From Candidatus Woesearchaeota archaeon (GTDB taxonomy: Archaea; Nanobdellota; Nanobdellia; Woesearchaeales; SKGA01), in contig SKGA01000047.1 in the NCBI GenBank assembly GCA_007117735.1, forward strand, positions 1 to 39,989: a stretch of 39,989 nucleotides of DNA, in the 5' to 3' direction. The position numbers and the translations under genes are program-made. Positions within the stretch are counted from its first letter, which is position 1. The number at the start of each line of letters is the position of its first letter. Below, in pieces: positions 1-8,918 of this stretch. A model generated the notes under the pieces. That model searched no databases, was not told the DNA's origin, and saw only the letters and a list, made by a program, of their open reading frames with translations.

Positions 1-1211
1 AAAGGTGAAGGAAATTCTTCTCTAAATGTTGCTGGTTCAAAACCAAGTAATGAAGAGTACATTTCTGGCGGCGTCAAGGTTCCACTCATCAGTATAGTGC
101 TATGACTAAGAGCGATCATTTCTTTTGAAACAACACTCGGATCTAAACAACGGTTACTGAGAATAATATTTTCTCCTTGCATCGATCTTTTTTTATGAAG
201 TATTTTTGTAAATCCTTCTTGTTCTATCTGCCATTGCTCTAAGAACTCTGCTACCGAACCTAAAGCACTTATTTTTTTCTCTTCACGAATCTTTTCGGCT
301 AATAATGATGCTTGTTTAATAAAGTCTTGATAGTCACAAAATTCTTCTATTGCTCGTTGAAAGACGAAAGTATCAACGTATCGTTCTTCATCGGATGAAC
401 CAAGAAGTTTCTTAAGTACACTGTATGTCTTTTCACAATGATCTGCTAAGGCAGTATTACCTGCTGCGTGTGCTTCTTTTGCTGCTCGTTGAAGGATGAT
501 TCCTGAAATTCTTGTGGAAGCAAGATCTTTTATTCTATCAGGTAAGTTATGTCCTTCGTCAATAATGATAATAGTATCTTGTAAATCAATCTCGTTTTTT
601 TTCAAGAAGGATTCTCTAATTCGAGGGTGAAAAACATAGTAATAATCAGTAATAACAATATTTGCTTGTTTTGCTACTAACATTCCTAACTCGTAAGGAC
701 AAAGGCTGTATTGTTTTCCTATAGCAACAACATCTTCTGCGTTGAGAGGAGATTGTTGTAAAAGATCTACCAGAGCTAATTTTGTTTCTGTAGAAAGGTT
801 TTCTCCTTGTTTTAATTCTTCATAATAACTGCATTTTTTATCTTCTCGAAGCGCTTTACAATATTCTGAGAACTCTGAAGAGGAAAGGTTTGTAACACCT
901 GGTTGTAAACACATCCATTTCTTACCAATAATATCTGTCGCTACAAGAGGTATGGAGAATCGTTCTTTAATCGCTTTTACAGTCTCAATTGCAATTTTGT
1001 GTTGAGTATTTCTTGATGTGAGAAAAAGTATTTTTTTATCATTCTCAAGAGCATATGTAAGTGCAGGAGCAATACTTGCTGCAGTCTTTCCTAAACCAGT
1101 AGGCGCATGTAAAACTGCTCCTTTTTTTTCTTGTAGTGATTGGGAAATAACGCGAATAACTTCTTGCTGTATTGGTCGGATATGTTCATGAGGAAAAAGA
1201 AGATCTTTCAT
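1..1211 (-). CDS. XPD/Rad3-family DNA helicase (partial, C-terminus off window)
   Basis: This is an SF2 5'-3' DNA helicase of the XPD/DinG type, used in repair or transcription-linked unwinding. The ORF track misses it because its stop lies beyond base 1; I translated the minus strand from the ATG at 1211 for about 403 codons. Walker A is APTGLGKT near residue 37 and the DEAH-type box reads DEGH. Four cysteines lie between them (WMCLQPG, SEYCKAL, KKCSYYE, SLCPYE), as expected for the XPD 4Fe-4S domain. The visible end, LMSGTLTPPEMY, matches the start of helicase domain 2. A TATA-like CTTTTTAATAG lies about 30 bp upstream. About the last third to half of the protein is missing. Family assignment is firm; the cellular role is inferred. 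Confidence 0.9.
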   Translation of the reverse strand, partial: MKDLLFPHEHIRPIQQEVIRVISQSLQEKKGAVLHAPTGLGKTAASIAPALTYALENDKKILFLTSRNTQHKIAIETVKAIKERFSIPLVATDIIGKKWMCLQPGVTNLSSSEFSEYCKALREDKKCSYYEELKQGENLSTETKLALVDLLQQSPLNAEDVVAIGKQYSLCPYELGMLVAKQANIVITDYYYVFHPRIRESFLKKNEIDLQDTIIIIDEGHNLPDRIKDLASTRISGIILQRAAKEAHAAGNTALADHCEKTYSVLKKLLGSSDEERYVDTFVFQRAIEEFCDYQDFIKQASLLAEKIREEKKISALGSVAEFLEQWQIEQEGFTKILHKKRSMQGENIILSNRCLDPSVVSKEMIALSHSTILMSGTLTPPEMYSSLLGFEPATFREEFPSP

Positions 1212-1279
1212 TAGAGAAGATAAAAGAGTTATCTATTAAAAAGGTTGCGAAAGAATGTCCAGTATATTTTCGAAATGAG

Positions 1280-1951
1280 TTACTTGAAAAAGAATTTCTT
1301 AAGCTTATCTACTTGTTTTTGTAATTGGCTAGAGGACTTTTTTGCTGATGATTGTAGCGAAGAAAGTTTTTTCTCTAACTTGACTGAATAATCATGATTA
1401 ACACTAGTAAGATCATGTAAGTCATTTCCATAGAAATCAAAGAAGGTTAAAGGATAAATATCTTTTTCTACTCGAGGATCAGGCTTTGAATAAGGATGAC
1501 CAAGAACAACTAATGCCTGAAGAGAGACTGATGAAGGAATATTGAATAATTTTTTAACAGGATCTTGATCAAAACCAGCAACCCAACAAGCTCCAATATT
1601 ATTCGCACTAGCAGCTAACAAAATAGTCTGAACAACACCACCTGTTGTTTGATCAGCAAGCTCTTTTGCACGATCACCAAACCATTCTTCAACTCGAGAA
1701 ACTTCTGAACAAACTGCAATAACTGCACTGCCTTGAGCAATCCAATCTTGTTCCATACACATATCGGGAAGTGCACGAAGAACATCTTCATTTTGAGAAA
1801 TAACAAATTTAAAATCTTGCATATTAGCAGGGCTCGGTGCATAAATTGCATGTTCTAATAATAATAAAATTTCATCAATATCAACAGGTTCTGAAGAGAA
1901 TGAGCGAATACTTCTTCGAGAAGTAACTACTTCATGAAACGATTTGTTCAT
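1280..1951 (-). CDS. Nitroreductase-family FMN oxidoreductase
   Basis: An FMN-dependent nitroreductase-fold protein. It opens with the family signature VTSRRSIRSFSSEPVD and contains YAPSPANMQDFKF (FMN contact region), GGVVQTILLAASANNIGACWVAGF and LVVLGHPYSKP. The physiological substrate cannot be told. I chose the ATG at 1951 rather than the track's start at 1969, because its ATGA overlaps the TGA of the upstream zinc-ribbon gene, a normal translational coupling. This gives 223 residues. The last 30 or so residues are Lys/Ser-rich and helical (KLEKKLSSLQSS...DKLKKFFFK), an unusual tail for this family. The gene is second in a two-gene operon. Confidence 0.88.
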   Translation of the reverse strand: MNKSFHEVVTSRRSIRSFSSEPVDIDEILLLLEHAIYAPSPANMQDFKFVISQNEDVLRALPDMCMEQDWIAQGSAVIAVCSEVSRVEEWFGDRAKELADQTTGGVVQTILLAASANNIGACWVAGFDQDPVKKLFNIPSSVSLQALVVLGHPYSKPDPRVEKDIYPLTFFDFYGNDLHDLTSVNHDYSVKLEKKLSSLQSSAKKSSSQLQKQVDKLKKFFFK

Positions 1952-2349
1952 CGTAAAGAAACCCCGCATTTATGACAAAAATTTGATGTTGAATAATTAG
2001 GTGCTCCGCATCGAGAACAACGAATAACCTGTGGACGATTTTGTGGAGAAGATTGATGTGGACGATTTTGTTGTTGTGAACGTTGCATAACTGCTTGCTG
2101 CCGTGTTGAAGAATCAAGCATACCTCCTGCAATTTTATTTCGTAGTTCTCGTTCTCCCTCCTTAACATCCTTCATTTTCTTAATAATGAACTTAGTAAGC
2201 CCAATAAGAATAAAAACGCCTCCAATTGCTGCGAAGAAAAGCATTGCCTCCGGAGTATCTGTGGTATCAAGACCAACAGTTGCAAGAGCAACTCCTGCAA
2301 CAAGAAAACCTGCTAATAAATACACTCCATAATGTAATGATTGACCCAT
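1948..2349 (-). CDS. Two-TM membrane protein with C-terminal zinc ribbon
   Basis: No named family was recognised. The 133-residue protein has two hydrophobic helices (about residues 6-27 and 35-55), a charged linker, a Gln/Arg/Pro-rich stretch and a C-terminal treble-clef/zinc-ribbon motif CSRCGAPNYSTSNFCHKCGV with two CxxC pairs. The likely topology is two membrane helices with a cytoplasmic zinc ribbon. The zinc-ribbon type is common in archaeal and bacterial membrane proteins of unknown role. A TATA-like TTAAATATTTTTAAA is about 27 bp upstream of the ATG, so the message is probably leaderless. It is co-transcribed with the nitroreductase, which overlaps it by 4 nt. Confidence 0.75.
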   Translation of the reverse strand: MGQSLHYGVYLLAGFLVAGVALATVGLDTTDTPEAMLFFAAIGGVFILIGLTKFIIKKMKDVKEGERELRNKIAGGMLDSSTRQQAVMQRSQQQNRPHQSSPQNRPQVIRCSRCGAPNYSTSNFCHKCGVSLR

Positions 2350-2441
2350 AAACTGATTTAAGAATTAAATATTTTTAAATGTTCGTATTTTATTGCAGGA
2401 GTAAACAAGTTTAAAAAGATTGGTTTATTTTCTCTAGACTG

Positions 2442-3776
2442 ATGCAAGAGCTTCTCAAACAATTACAACATACAAACGGTCCAAACGTTCAAACCATTAT
2501 GAAAGAGATACTGTCAATTGCAACAACAAAAGAGATAACCGCCTTAAAGCAATTCCAAGAAAATGCTTCTGAAAAAAGAAAGGGTTCATTTGCGTATCTT
2601 CGAACATGTATTGATAAACATGAAAGTAAAGAATTACTTCTTAGCGAGTCTCCAATTATTCGAGAACAGACTCTTAAAGCATTATTGCAACATGAAGACG
2701 TAACAGACATACTTACAGAATTAGAACAGTTATTAAAAACTGAAACGAGTTATCGGAGTAGTAAATTAATTTTATTTATTCTTGCAAGTCAAGAATCAAA
2801 AGAAGCAAAAAAAATCCTTAAAGAATACACTCCCCCTCCTGAATTATATATAGAGTATAACAAATTATTTCCTGAAAAACCATATCAAGAATATAAAGTT
2901 CAGGGTGAAGATCAAGTGGTTGAACTTATTAAGGGATTTGAAGAACTTTGGCTTTCTTTTTACAAATATAAAGGAAGAAAAATTGCTCCAGGATGGATTA
3001 TACTTGAAAAAGAGTACGACTTATCTGAACATAGAGATATTCTTCAACACGGTTTTATTTGTTCTCAAGAAACGGCTCATCAAGGTAGTATCCGTATACA
3101 ATACCGAAATGAGATTCAAAAAGAAAAAACAATCCTCAACATTCAAGCTGCAAAATTAACCAACTGTTCTTTGCATAAAGAAAGTCCTTGGAGATTACAA
3201 TGTATCACTGAACAAGTAGCGTGTATTATAAGAAAGAATGAACAAGAGTTTCAACAAGAGTATCTTCCTGCAAGTATACAAGCAGTGGTTGCTTCTTCAA
3301 TAAGTATGCTTTATCCTGAACAAACAGGATCTGTTCTTGATCTTTGTTGCGGAGCAGGAACTCTTCTTCTAGAACATAAAAAAAGATATCCTTTCAGTTC
3401 CTGTACAGGTTTTGATATGCATCAACAAGCGATTCAGTTTGCAAGAATGAATGCGAAACAATTAGGTCTTGAAGTTTCTTTTTATGAAAAATCCATGTTC
3501 TCTGTTCGAACAAAACCTGTTGAACGAATAGTGTGTAATCCTCCTTTTGGTAAAAGAGTGAGCCTTTCAAAAAAGTTATATGGAACGTTAATAAAAAAAC
3601 TCGTTGAGTTATTAGAAAAAGATGGAATTGCAATTATTTATACAAGCAAAAAAGAAGAAGTTGAATTGTATAGTAGAAAAGAAAAACAACTTCGCCTTCT
3701 ACAAACCATTCCTCTAGAAATTAGTGGTCAACACATCTACTTATTTTGTTTCAAAAAGCTTTCGTATGTACGCTGA
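2442..3776 (+). CDS. SAM-dependent methyltransferase, Trm14/RlmL-like (guanine-N2 type)
   Basis: The C-terminal half (about residues 275-440) is a class I SAM methyltransferase: motif I VLDLCCGAGTLLLEH, the acidic ribose-binding turn GFDMHQQAIQFARMNA and catalytic motif IV IVCNPPFGKR. NPPF/Y with this spacing is typical of RNA guanine-N2 methyltransferases (Trm14, RlmL, Trm11 relatives). A stretch before it (ILNIQAAKLTNCSLHKESPW) resembles the region joining THUMP to the methylase. The first ~130 residues are helical and look like HEAT-type repeats rather than a THUMP domain, which is unusual. A tRNA substrate is inferred. TTTAAAAAG lies 28 bp before the ATG (leaderless). Its 3' end overlaps gatE by 36 nt tail to tail. 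Confidence 0.82.
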   Translation: MQELLKQLQHTNGPNVQTIMKEILSIATTKEITALKQFQENASEKRKGSFAYLRTCIDKHESKELLLSESPIIREQTLKALLQHEDVTDILTELEQLLKTETSYRSSKLILFILASQESKEAKKILKEYTPPPELYIEYNKLFPEKPYQEYKVQGEDQVVELIKGFEELWLSFYKYKGRKIAPGWIILEKEYDLSEHRDILQHGFICSQETAHQGSIRIQYRNEIQKEKTILNIQAAKLTNCSLHKESPWRLQCITEQVACIIRKNEQEFQQEYLPASIQAVVASSISMLYPEQTGSVLDLCCGAGTLLLEHKKRYPFSSCTGFDMHQQAIQFARMNAKQLGLEVSFYEKSMFSVRTKPVERIVCNPPFGKRVSLSKKLYGTLIKKLVELLEKDGIAIIYTSKKEEVELYSRKEKQLRLLQTIPLEISGQHIYLFCFKKLSYVR

Positions 3777-5522
3777 CAATTCTTTTCCATCAACTCTTCC
3801 TTTATACAGTCTCATTGCTTGACCAATTACTGCCCCTAAAGGAGCGTCATGCATTTCTTTACGTAAAACATCAAGTTCTTTTTTGATATCATCTAAGGAT
3901 ACTGGTTTGAACTGATTAAAATCAACAGATGTTCCTTTCTCAAGAAGAGGAATAATTTCTTCAAGACTATCTTTTAATAAAAGCCCTTCATTTAATTTTT
4001 CTAAGAGAAGTGTTTGTTCTTGAAGAGTGTGTGTTCGGTAAAGAACATCAACTAAGAAGGTAGGTTTAAATGATTGATAACGAGTTGTTAAGGTTTCAAG
4101 GTCGTATCCGTCTCGAAGAAGTTTTTTAACGATTGCTTGATCAAGAGAGTATTCTTTTGCAAGTCGCTCTATCTTATCTGAAAGAAGTTCAGGGAGAGTT
4201 ATTGCATCTAGGTCAGGAACGAATGGACGAACATCAGTTTCCGGATACATTCTTCCTGCTCCTGGCATTGGTCGTAAAAAAGAGGTTGAACCGTTTGGCT
4301 TTGCCATTCGTACTTCTTTTCGTAAAGAGAAATCTTTTGCTCGCTGGCAAGCTACATCAAGTGCACGTAGTGCTTGTTCTTTTGGAGCTGCTATTAAAAT
4401 AAATCCATCCTGTTCCCCGCAACCTAATTCAGAGAATACTGCATCTGTTTCTTCTTGAGTAATACCATATTTTGGAAGTTCATCAGAATGGAACAATCCT
4501 TTTACTCCTTGCTGTTTTGCATAATCAGAAAGTTCGCTTCCAAATCGTCGTTCTGGTTGGATTTCAATTCCTAATAATCCTTTGAATCCTGAAAGTTTTA
4601 CTCCATACACCGATCCTTTTGCTTGTTGAACAACTTTTGAAGAGCTATGTTTTAAGGAAGTTAATTCTTGAGGTTCTCCTACACATGCATTTCTTTTTTG
4701 TAATTCTGAAAAGATTTCTAATAGGTTATGTTGACGTAACGCTTCGTTTCGTGCTAATTCAGGCAGTAATTTTAAGTCTTGTGCTCCTTTAATTTCTACT
4801 CTTGTTCCTTTTGCTATGGAAATATTTACATCTTGTCGTATGGTTCCTAGTCCTCGTTTAACTGTTGGTAAGCTTCGCAATAATAATCCTAATTGTGATG
4901 CTGTTTCTTGAACGTGTGTTGGTGAAATAATATCCGGTGCAGTTGCGATTTCAAGAAGAGGAATTCCTAATCGAGAGAGATTGAAAATAACTAATCCTTC
5001 TTTCTTTTCTACTTCTTTACAAGAATCTTCTTCTAGACAAAGACTTTCAATACCTACTATCCCTTGTGTTGTTTGAAGAGTTCCATTTTGAGCGATAAGT
5101 CCTGTTCGTTGAAAACCGCTAGTGTTTGATCCATTAATAACGATTTTTCTCATAAATCGAATTTGATCAACAACCGTCATGTCTAAGAATTTTGCTATTT
5201 GTAATGAGCTAGTTACTGCTTGTGGACTTACTGCTGCAGGCGGTTGTTCATCAAGCTCTACTAAGGATGTTTCTTCATAACCTTGATACATAAATCTTTG
5301 TTTCTTTGTATGTTCGTGTAATGCAGCAACATCTACTTGTCCTGATTCTCCTGCGCTAAGACGTAAGAATCGTTCGATAGTAAAGAGAGGTTCATCATCT
5401 CGTATAGTTGTTGGTGCAGGTGAAAAAAGTTTTCTTCCTTCAAGTTGTTGGTGGATTTCTAATCCGCTCTTGAAACCTAAATCGTTTATTTCTTTATCTG
5501 TTAGTGTTGTTTTAATATTCAT
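3741..5522 (-). CDS. gatE: Glu-tRNA(Gln) amidotransferase subunit E
   Basis: GatE binds mischarged Glu-tRNA(Gln), activates the glutamate and, with GatD-supplied ammonia, makes Gln-tRNA(Gln); the GatDE pair is specific to archaea. Family marks are GLEIHQQLEGRKLFSP near the N-terminus, RKIVINGSNTSGFQRTGLIA, VGIESLCLEEDSCK, the inserted AspRS-like region, GGRMYPETDV-type sequence (GAGRMYPETDVRPF) and the YqeY-like tail ending GKELSAYIRKLF. I use the ATG at 5522 because GGTGG sits 5 nt upstream, giving 593 residues rather than the track's 602. It overlaps the end of gatD by 11 nt, so the two are translated together. Its 3' end overlaps the plus-strand methyltransferase gene. Confidence 0.96.
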   Translation of the reverse strand: MNIKTTLTDKEINDLGFKSGLEIHQQLEGRKLFSPAPTTIRDDEPLFTIERFLRLSAGESGQVDVAALHEHTKKQRFMYQGYEETSLVELDEQPPAAVSPQAVTSSLQIAKFLDMTVVDQIRFMRKIVINGSNTSGFQRTGLIAQNGTLQTTQGIVGIESLCLEEDSCKEVEKKEGLVIFNLSRLGIPLLEIATAPDIISPTHVQETASQLGLLLRSLPTVKRGLGTIRQDVNISIAKGTRVEIKGAQDLKLLPELARNEALRQHNLLEIFSELQKRNACVGEPQELTSLKHSSSKVVQQAKGSVYGVKLSGFKGLLGIEIQPERRFGSELSDYAKQQGVKGLFHSDELPKYGITQEETDAVFSELGCGEQDGFILIAAPKEQALRALDVACQRAKDFSLRKEVRMAKPNGSTSFLRPMPGAGRMYPETDVRPFVPDLDAITLPELLSDKIERLAKEYSLDQAIVKKLLRDGYDLETLTTRYQSFKPTFLVDVLYRTHTLQEQTLLLEKLNEGLLLKDSLEEIIPLLEKGTSVDFNQFKPVSLDDIKKELDVLRKEMHDAPLGAVIGQAMRLYKGRVDGKELSAYIRKLFETK

Positions 5523-6771
5523 CGTTCCACCGTTCACTATTTTGTTCACCGCACATATTTGTTTCTAAAAGCGAGAGATCTTGATTGGTACTCAGAAGAT
5601 ATGCTAGTTTCATATACGTTGTTTCTGGCGACATAAAAGATTCATGTCCATATATTCCTAGTTCTTGTAATCTTCTTCCTTGAGAGTATACTTGTAAGTG
5701 TGTTTGTCCATAAAGACATTGAGTTGACATGACAACAGGTATGTTTTTAGCTAGAGTTAAAAGTACCGAATAAATAACGCCGTGTTCAGTTGTGTGTTCA
5801 TCAATAACGGATGCAGGAAGATGTCCAAGTCCAGAACCCAGAACCACTACCCCGTCAAAAGAGGAAAAGTGTTCAATTTCTTGAGCAAACATGTTTGGGT
5901 GAGAAAGAAGCATTCCTATTTTTAATTCTTCGTTAAACCGTCCTAAAGGTTTGTTTGATTTTGATGCGGAGGAAGATACTGGTTGATGAAGAGTAACTTC
6001 TTTAGTCAAATAATCAACAGAGGCGAGAGGTTTCGTGTTTAATGCTTTAAACGCATCTCTTCTTGAAGAGTGCATTTTTCGTATATTCACTCCTGGTAAA
6101 ATAATACAACTGTCATCATTAGTAGTTTCGTGCATGCACACTCCTACTCCAGTAAAATCTGTTTTCATAAGAAAGGTTGTTGCACAAATAAGATTCATGC
6201 CCGCATCACTACTTGGCCGGTCACTACTTCGTTGACTACCTACAACAAGTAGAGAAACATCTGCATCTTTACAGATAAAGCTTAATCCCGCGCTAAGATA
6301 GTGAAGAAAATCTGTTCCTGACGTGACGATAATTTTTTTCACACCCGCATCCATTGCTTCTTGAATAGCAGTAATAATTTTGTTAAAATGTGCGAATCGA
6401 AAGTCATCACTAAACATGTTTCCAACAAACGTCGTAGTAATGTTTGCAAGATCGTTAAGTTCAGGAAATAAAGCGACTAATCGTTCTGGAGTGAAATCTG
6501 CAAATACTCCTCCTGTCTTATAGTCTATTTTTGAGGCAATAGTTCCTCCTGTATGAATGATATGAACTGTTTGTAATTGATCGTTAAAAGGTATTGCTGG
6601 AAAATCTGGAGTTAGGGTTGGTTCGCTTGAAAGTTCTTCTTGAGAAGTAATAGAATCTTTTCTTATTCCTACATTATAGCCTGAAGAGAGCTTTAAAACA
6701 ACATATTCTCCATCTTCTTGAACAAGAAATCCTTCATAAACAGCATCTTGAGTTGATATTTTAACATTCAT
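5512..6771 (-). CDS. gatD: Glu-tRNA(Gln) amidotransferase subunit D
   Basis: GatD is the asparaginase-like subunit that frees ammonia from glutamine or asparagine and channels it to GatE. The N-terminal ~75 residues form the small barrel found in GatD but not in plain asparaginases (VYEGFLVQEDGEYVVLKLSS). The amidase domain follows, with the threonine motif HIIHTGGTIASK, TSGTDFLHYL and GSQRSSDRPSSDAG. At 419 residues it is close to the usual length (about 430). TATA-like TAATATTTATATTA is about 26 bp before the ATG, so the gatD-gatE message is probably leaderless. No glutaminyl-tRNA synthetase is seen in the window, in keeping with the archaeal indirect route. Confidence 0.96.
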   Translation of the reverse strand: MNVKISTQDAVYEGFLVQEDGEYVVLKLSSGYNVGIRKDSITSQEELSSEPTLTPDFPAIPFNDQLQTVHIIHTGGTIASKIDYKTGGVFADFTPERLVALFPELNDLANITTTFVGNMFSDDFRFAHFNKIITAIQEAMDAGVKKIIVTSGTDFLHYLSAGLSFICKDADVSLLVVGSQRSSDRPSSDAGMNLICATTFLMKTDFTGVGVCMHETTNDDSCIILPGVNIRKMHSSRRDAFKALNTKPLASVDYLTKEVTLHQPVSSSASKSNKPLGRFNEELKIGMLLSHPNMFAQEIEHFSSFDGVVVLGSGLGHLPASVIDEHTTEHGVIYSVLLTLAKNIPVVMSTQCLYGQTHLQVYSQGRRLQELGIYGHESFMSPETTYMKLAYLLSTNQDLSLLETNMCGEQNSERWNDEY

Positions 6772-6806
6772 GAAAATAAAAAGAAGTTAGGATAATATAA
6801 ATATTA

Positions 6807-7154
6807 CTACTTACGAGAAGATTTTCTGCTTCGAGTTTGCTTAGTAGTCTTTTTAGAAGAAGACTTCTTTCTTGTTTGTTTAGTTGAAGAAGACTTTTTT
6901 GAAGAAGACTTCTTTGCCGTTTTTTTCTGCGAAGAAGGTTTTTTAGAAGAAGATTGTTTTCTTGAAGAGCCTACTTTTCGTTTAGGAGCTCTTTGCGTTA
7001 CTTTCTTTATTGTCGGTTTTTCTTTAACGTGCTCAACAATAGGTTTTTTTCGTTTTTTCATTACTGCAGCAGTTACGCTTGCTTTTTGAATTCGCTTTTC
7101 TTGTTTTGGGCGAAAGCAAGAGGACAATAATTTTTTTAGTCTTTGAAAAACCAT
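6807..7154 (-). CDS. Lys/Ser-rich basic low-complexity protein
   Basis: No family was recognised. The 115-residue protein has a short N-terminal segment (MVFQRLKKLLSSCFRPKQ) that could be an amphipathic helix, then about 60 residues made almost only of Lys, Ser, Thr and Arg, in patterns such as KKSSSKK and KQTRKKSSS. It is extremely basic and probably disordered, like histone H1-type tails, so binding of DNA, RNA or ribosomes is plausible but unproven. Codons are AGA/TCT/AAG-rich with long near-repeats, so length changes by slippage are likely. It lies between the deoxyhypusine synthase gene and gatD on the same strand. Compare the membrane-anchored KxAK-rich protein at 36736-37155. Confidence 0.6.
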   Translation of the reverse strand: MVFQRLKKLLSSCFRPKQEKRIQKASVTAAVMKKRKKPIVEHVKEKPTIKKVTQRAPKRKVGSSRKQSSSKKPSSQKKTAKKSSSKKSSSTKQTRKKSSSKKTTKQTRSRKSSRK

Positions 7155-7190
7155 AGTATCGCCTAGAAAGTATATTCTGATTTATAATAA

Positions 7191-8222
7191 TTACGTTTTA
7201 GGCTTTAAGTTTGATTGAAATGCGCCTGCAACTAAGAGTGGAAAGGTTAGTGCAGCATCTCCTACTACTTTGATATGCTTTGCGTCATCTTTAATTTTTC
7301 CCCAACTAATAGCTTCTTCAATATTTGCTCCTGCATTACTTCCTTCAAATTCTTGAGCAGTAGTTAAATAAATTGCATAATCTGCTCCTTCTCGAAAGAG
7401 ATTAGCATTAGCAATATGGTGTTTTGGCACGCTTCCCCCCAGAGCAATAATTCCTGTTTTTTCAGCATTAATTGCTATTTTTGTTATGGAAACAATATCT
7501 CCAGCGACATCAATGGTGAAGTCAGGATGTTTTTGCATGAAAAAGAACATCATATCTCCTATGCTTCCGTCTGTCGGTGCAGGACAAAAAACAGGAATGT
7601 TGTTTTTTGAACACCAATAATAAATACTTGATTCATCATCAATTGCTAAACCAAGTTCATAGCAGAAAAGTTCTGTAGTGAGCGTTTTATTTGCAACCGT
7701 ATATTTTTCATACATTCGTTTAAGAAACGGCATCATAAATCGTTCAAAATAAAGGTATCGATCATTAGGGATGAAGATATCTCCTGTTCGGTTAATGCCG
7801 TTGTCTCGTAAGTATTTCCCTGGCGTATCATAACTTCCTAAAACGAAGGGTTTTAAGCATTTCATAAGGTCTTCTTCAACACCACCAATAGTAGTTACAA
7901 CTACATCTACAAGTTTTTCTTTACAAAGGTAGGCAATAACATCTCGTACCCCGCAACTCACCATGTTTGAAGTGAAACCTAAAAAGATAGTTACGTTTTC
8001 TTTTTTCATTTCTTTAAGGATAAGTACCGCTTTAGCTAAGGCTGTTGCTTGAAAACCAGTAGTAAATAAACTTTCAAAGAATGCAGTAATATCAAATGCT
8101 TTTGAGAAGTCATGGCCTTGGACAGATACCCAATCATCTAAGGTCATCGTGGGCTGTACATAATTAGCAGCATGAGCTTTCTTAATTTTATCTTCTGAAA
8201 GTTGTTCGTAATGATTTGCCAT
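7191..8222 (-). CDS. dys: Deoxyhypusine synthase
   Basis: Transfers the aminobutyl group of spermidine to a lysine of aIF5A, the first and essential step of hypusine formation. Visible family marks are FLGFTSNMVSCGVRD (NAD-binding region), TTIGGVEEDLMK, PAPTDGSIGDMM and the active-site lysine motif EAISWGKI near the C-terminus. The track starts at 8285, but that extension (FHFFFSFQQ...) runs across the divergent promoter. I use the ATG at 8222 (MANHYEQLSED), giving 343 residues, the normal size. The start sits 29 bp from a palindromic TATA box shared with the divergent membrane-protein gene, so the message is probably leaderless. Confidence 0.95.
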   Translation of the reverse strand: MANHYEQLSEDKIKKAHAANYVQPTMTLDDWVSVQGHDFSKAFDITAFFESLFTTGFQATALAKAVLILKEMKKENVTIFLGFTSNMVSCGVRDVIAYLCKEKLVDVVVTTIGGVEEDLMKCLKPFVLGSYDTPGKYLRDNGINRTGDIFIPNDRYLYFERFMMPFLKRMYEKYTVANKTLTTELFCYELGLAIDDESSIYYWCSKNNIPVFCPAPTDGSIGDMMFFFMQKHPDFTIDVAGDIVSITKIAINAEKTGIIALGGSVPKHHIANANLFREGADYAIYLTTAQEFEGSNAGANIEEAISWGKIKDDAKHIKVVGDAALTFPLLVAGAFQSNLKPKT

Positions 8223-8245
8223 ATGAAAGAGAAAAAGAGCAGTAG

Positions 8246-8257
8246 TTTTATAAATTT
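8246..8257. promoter_or_regulatory. Shared bidirectional TATA box (dys / VTT protein)
   Basis: TTTTATAAATTT sits in the 54-bp gap between two divergent start codons. Its centre is about 29 bp from the ATG of dys and about 26 bp from the GTG of the plus-strand gene. Archaeal TATA boxes lie about 26 bp before the transcription start, so one near-symmetrical box could drive leaderless transcripts both ways. The match is seen; dual use is inferred. Confidence 0.6.
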
Positions 8258-8276
8258 GTTGAAATGAAAAGAAGAA

Positions 8277-8918
8277 GTGAAACACAAATTTTTGTTTATT
8301 AGCATTCCTCTTCTCTTGTTAGCAAGCTTGTATGTTGTAAGTCGACAAATAAGTCCTGCGCAAATAAGAGAATATTTTGAAGTGTTTGGCGCATGGACAG
8401 TTCTTGCATATATTCTGGCATATACAATTGCAGTGTGGATTCCTCACCTAGCAACTATTCTTACAGTTGTAGGAGGATTATTATTTGGTCCTGTTTATGC
8501 TTTTTTCTTAGTTATTACTCTTTCCACCTTTGCAAGTGGACTCCCCTTCTTGTTTGCAAGAAAAATTAACAAGCAAAAAGTTCAACAGTGGCTTGAAAAG
8601 AAAGGGTACAAAAAATATATTCATAAAGTCAATAAAGATAGTTTTCTTTATGTCGTGTATCTTCGATTACTCCCCATCTTACCTTATGAATTGCAGAATT
8701 ATCTTATTGGTTTAACAAATATTTCTCTAAAGAAGTTTTATCTTGCAACAGGTTTAGGTTTGTTACCTGGCACGCTCGGTTTAGTTCTTCTTGGCGAGAC
8801 CATTGCAAATACGACAACAACAAACATCATTATCCTTTCAATCGTTACCGTTCTAGTCATGCTCATCCCATTAGTTTTGAGAAAAATAAAAAAACCTGAA
8901 GACGTTTTAGAAGGATAA
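8277..8918 (+). CDS. VTT-domain (TVP38/TMEM64/DedA-like) membrane protein
   Basis: A 213-residue integral membrane protein with about five or six hydrophobic segments. The core motif GGLLFGPVYAFFLVITLSTFASGLPFLFARK matches the VTT (SNARE-associated/DedA) domain, as does the later YLRLLPILPYELQNYLIGL. Proteins of this type are linked to lipid scrambling or undecaprenyl/dolichyl-type carrier recycling, but the role here is unknown. The start is a GTG at 8277. The in-frame TGA at 8265 rules out a longer protein, and the TATA centre 26 bp upstream supports a leaderless message. It overlaps the convergent hydrolase gene by 12 nt. Confidence 0.85.
   Translation: MKHKFLFISIPLLLLASLYVVSRQISPAQIREYFEVFGAWTVLAYILAYTIAVWIPHLATILTVVGGLLFGPVYAFFLVITLSTFASGLPFLFARKINKQKVQQWLEKKGYKKYIHKVNKDSFLYVVYLRLLPILPYELQNYLIGLTNISLKKFYLATGLGLLPGTLGLVLLGETIANTTTTNIIILSIVTVLVMLIPLVLRKIKKPEDVLEG

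Noticed and set aside
3394-3633. Minus-strand 79-aa ORF over the methyltransferase
   Set aside because: It lies fully inside the SAM-domain coding sequence and shows no family match.
6807-7154. Lys/Ser-rich gene as a pseudogene or repeat tract only
   Set aside because: The frame is open, has an N-terminal non-repeat part, and its neighbours leave just the space for a gene; kept as a CDS with moderate confidence.
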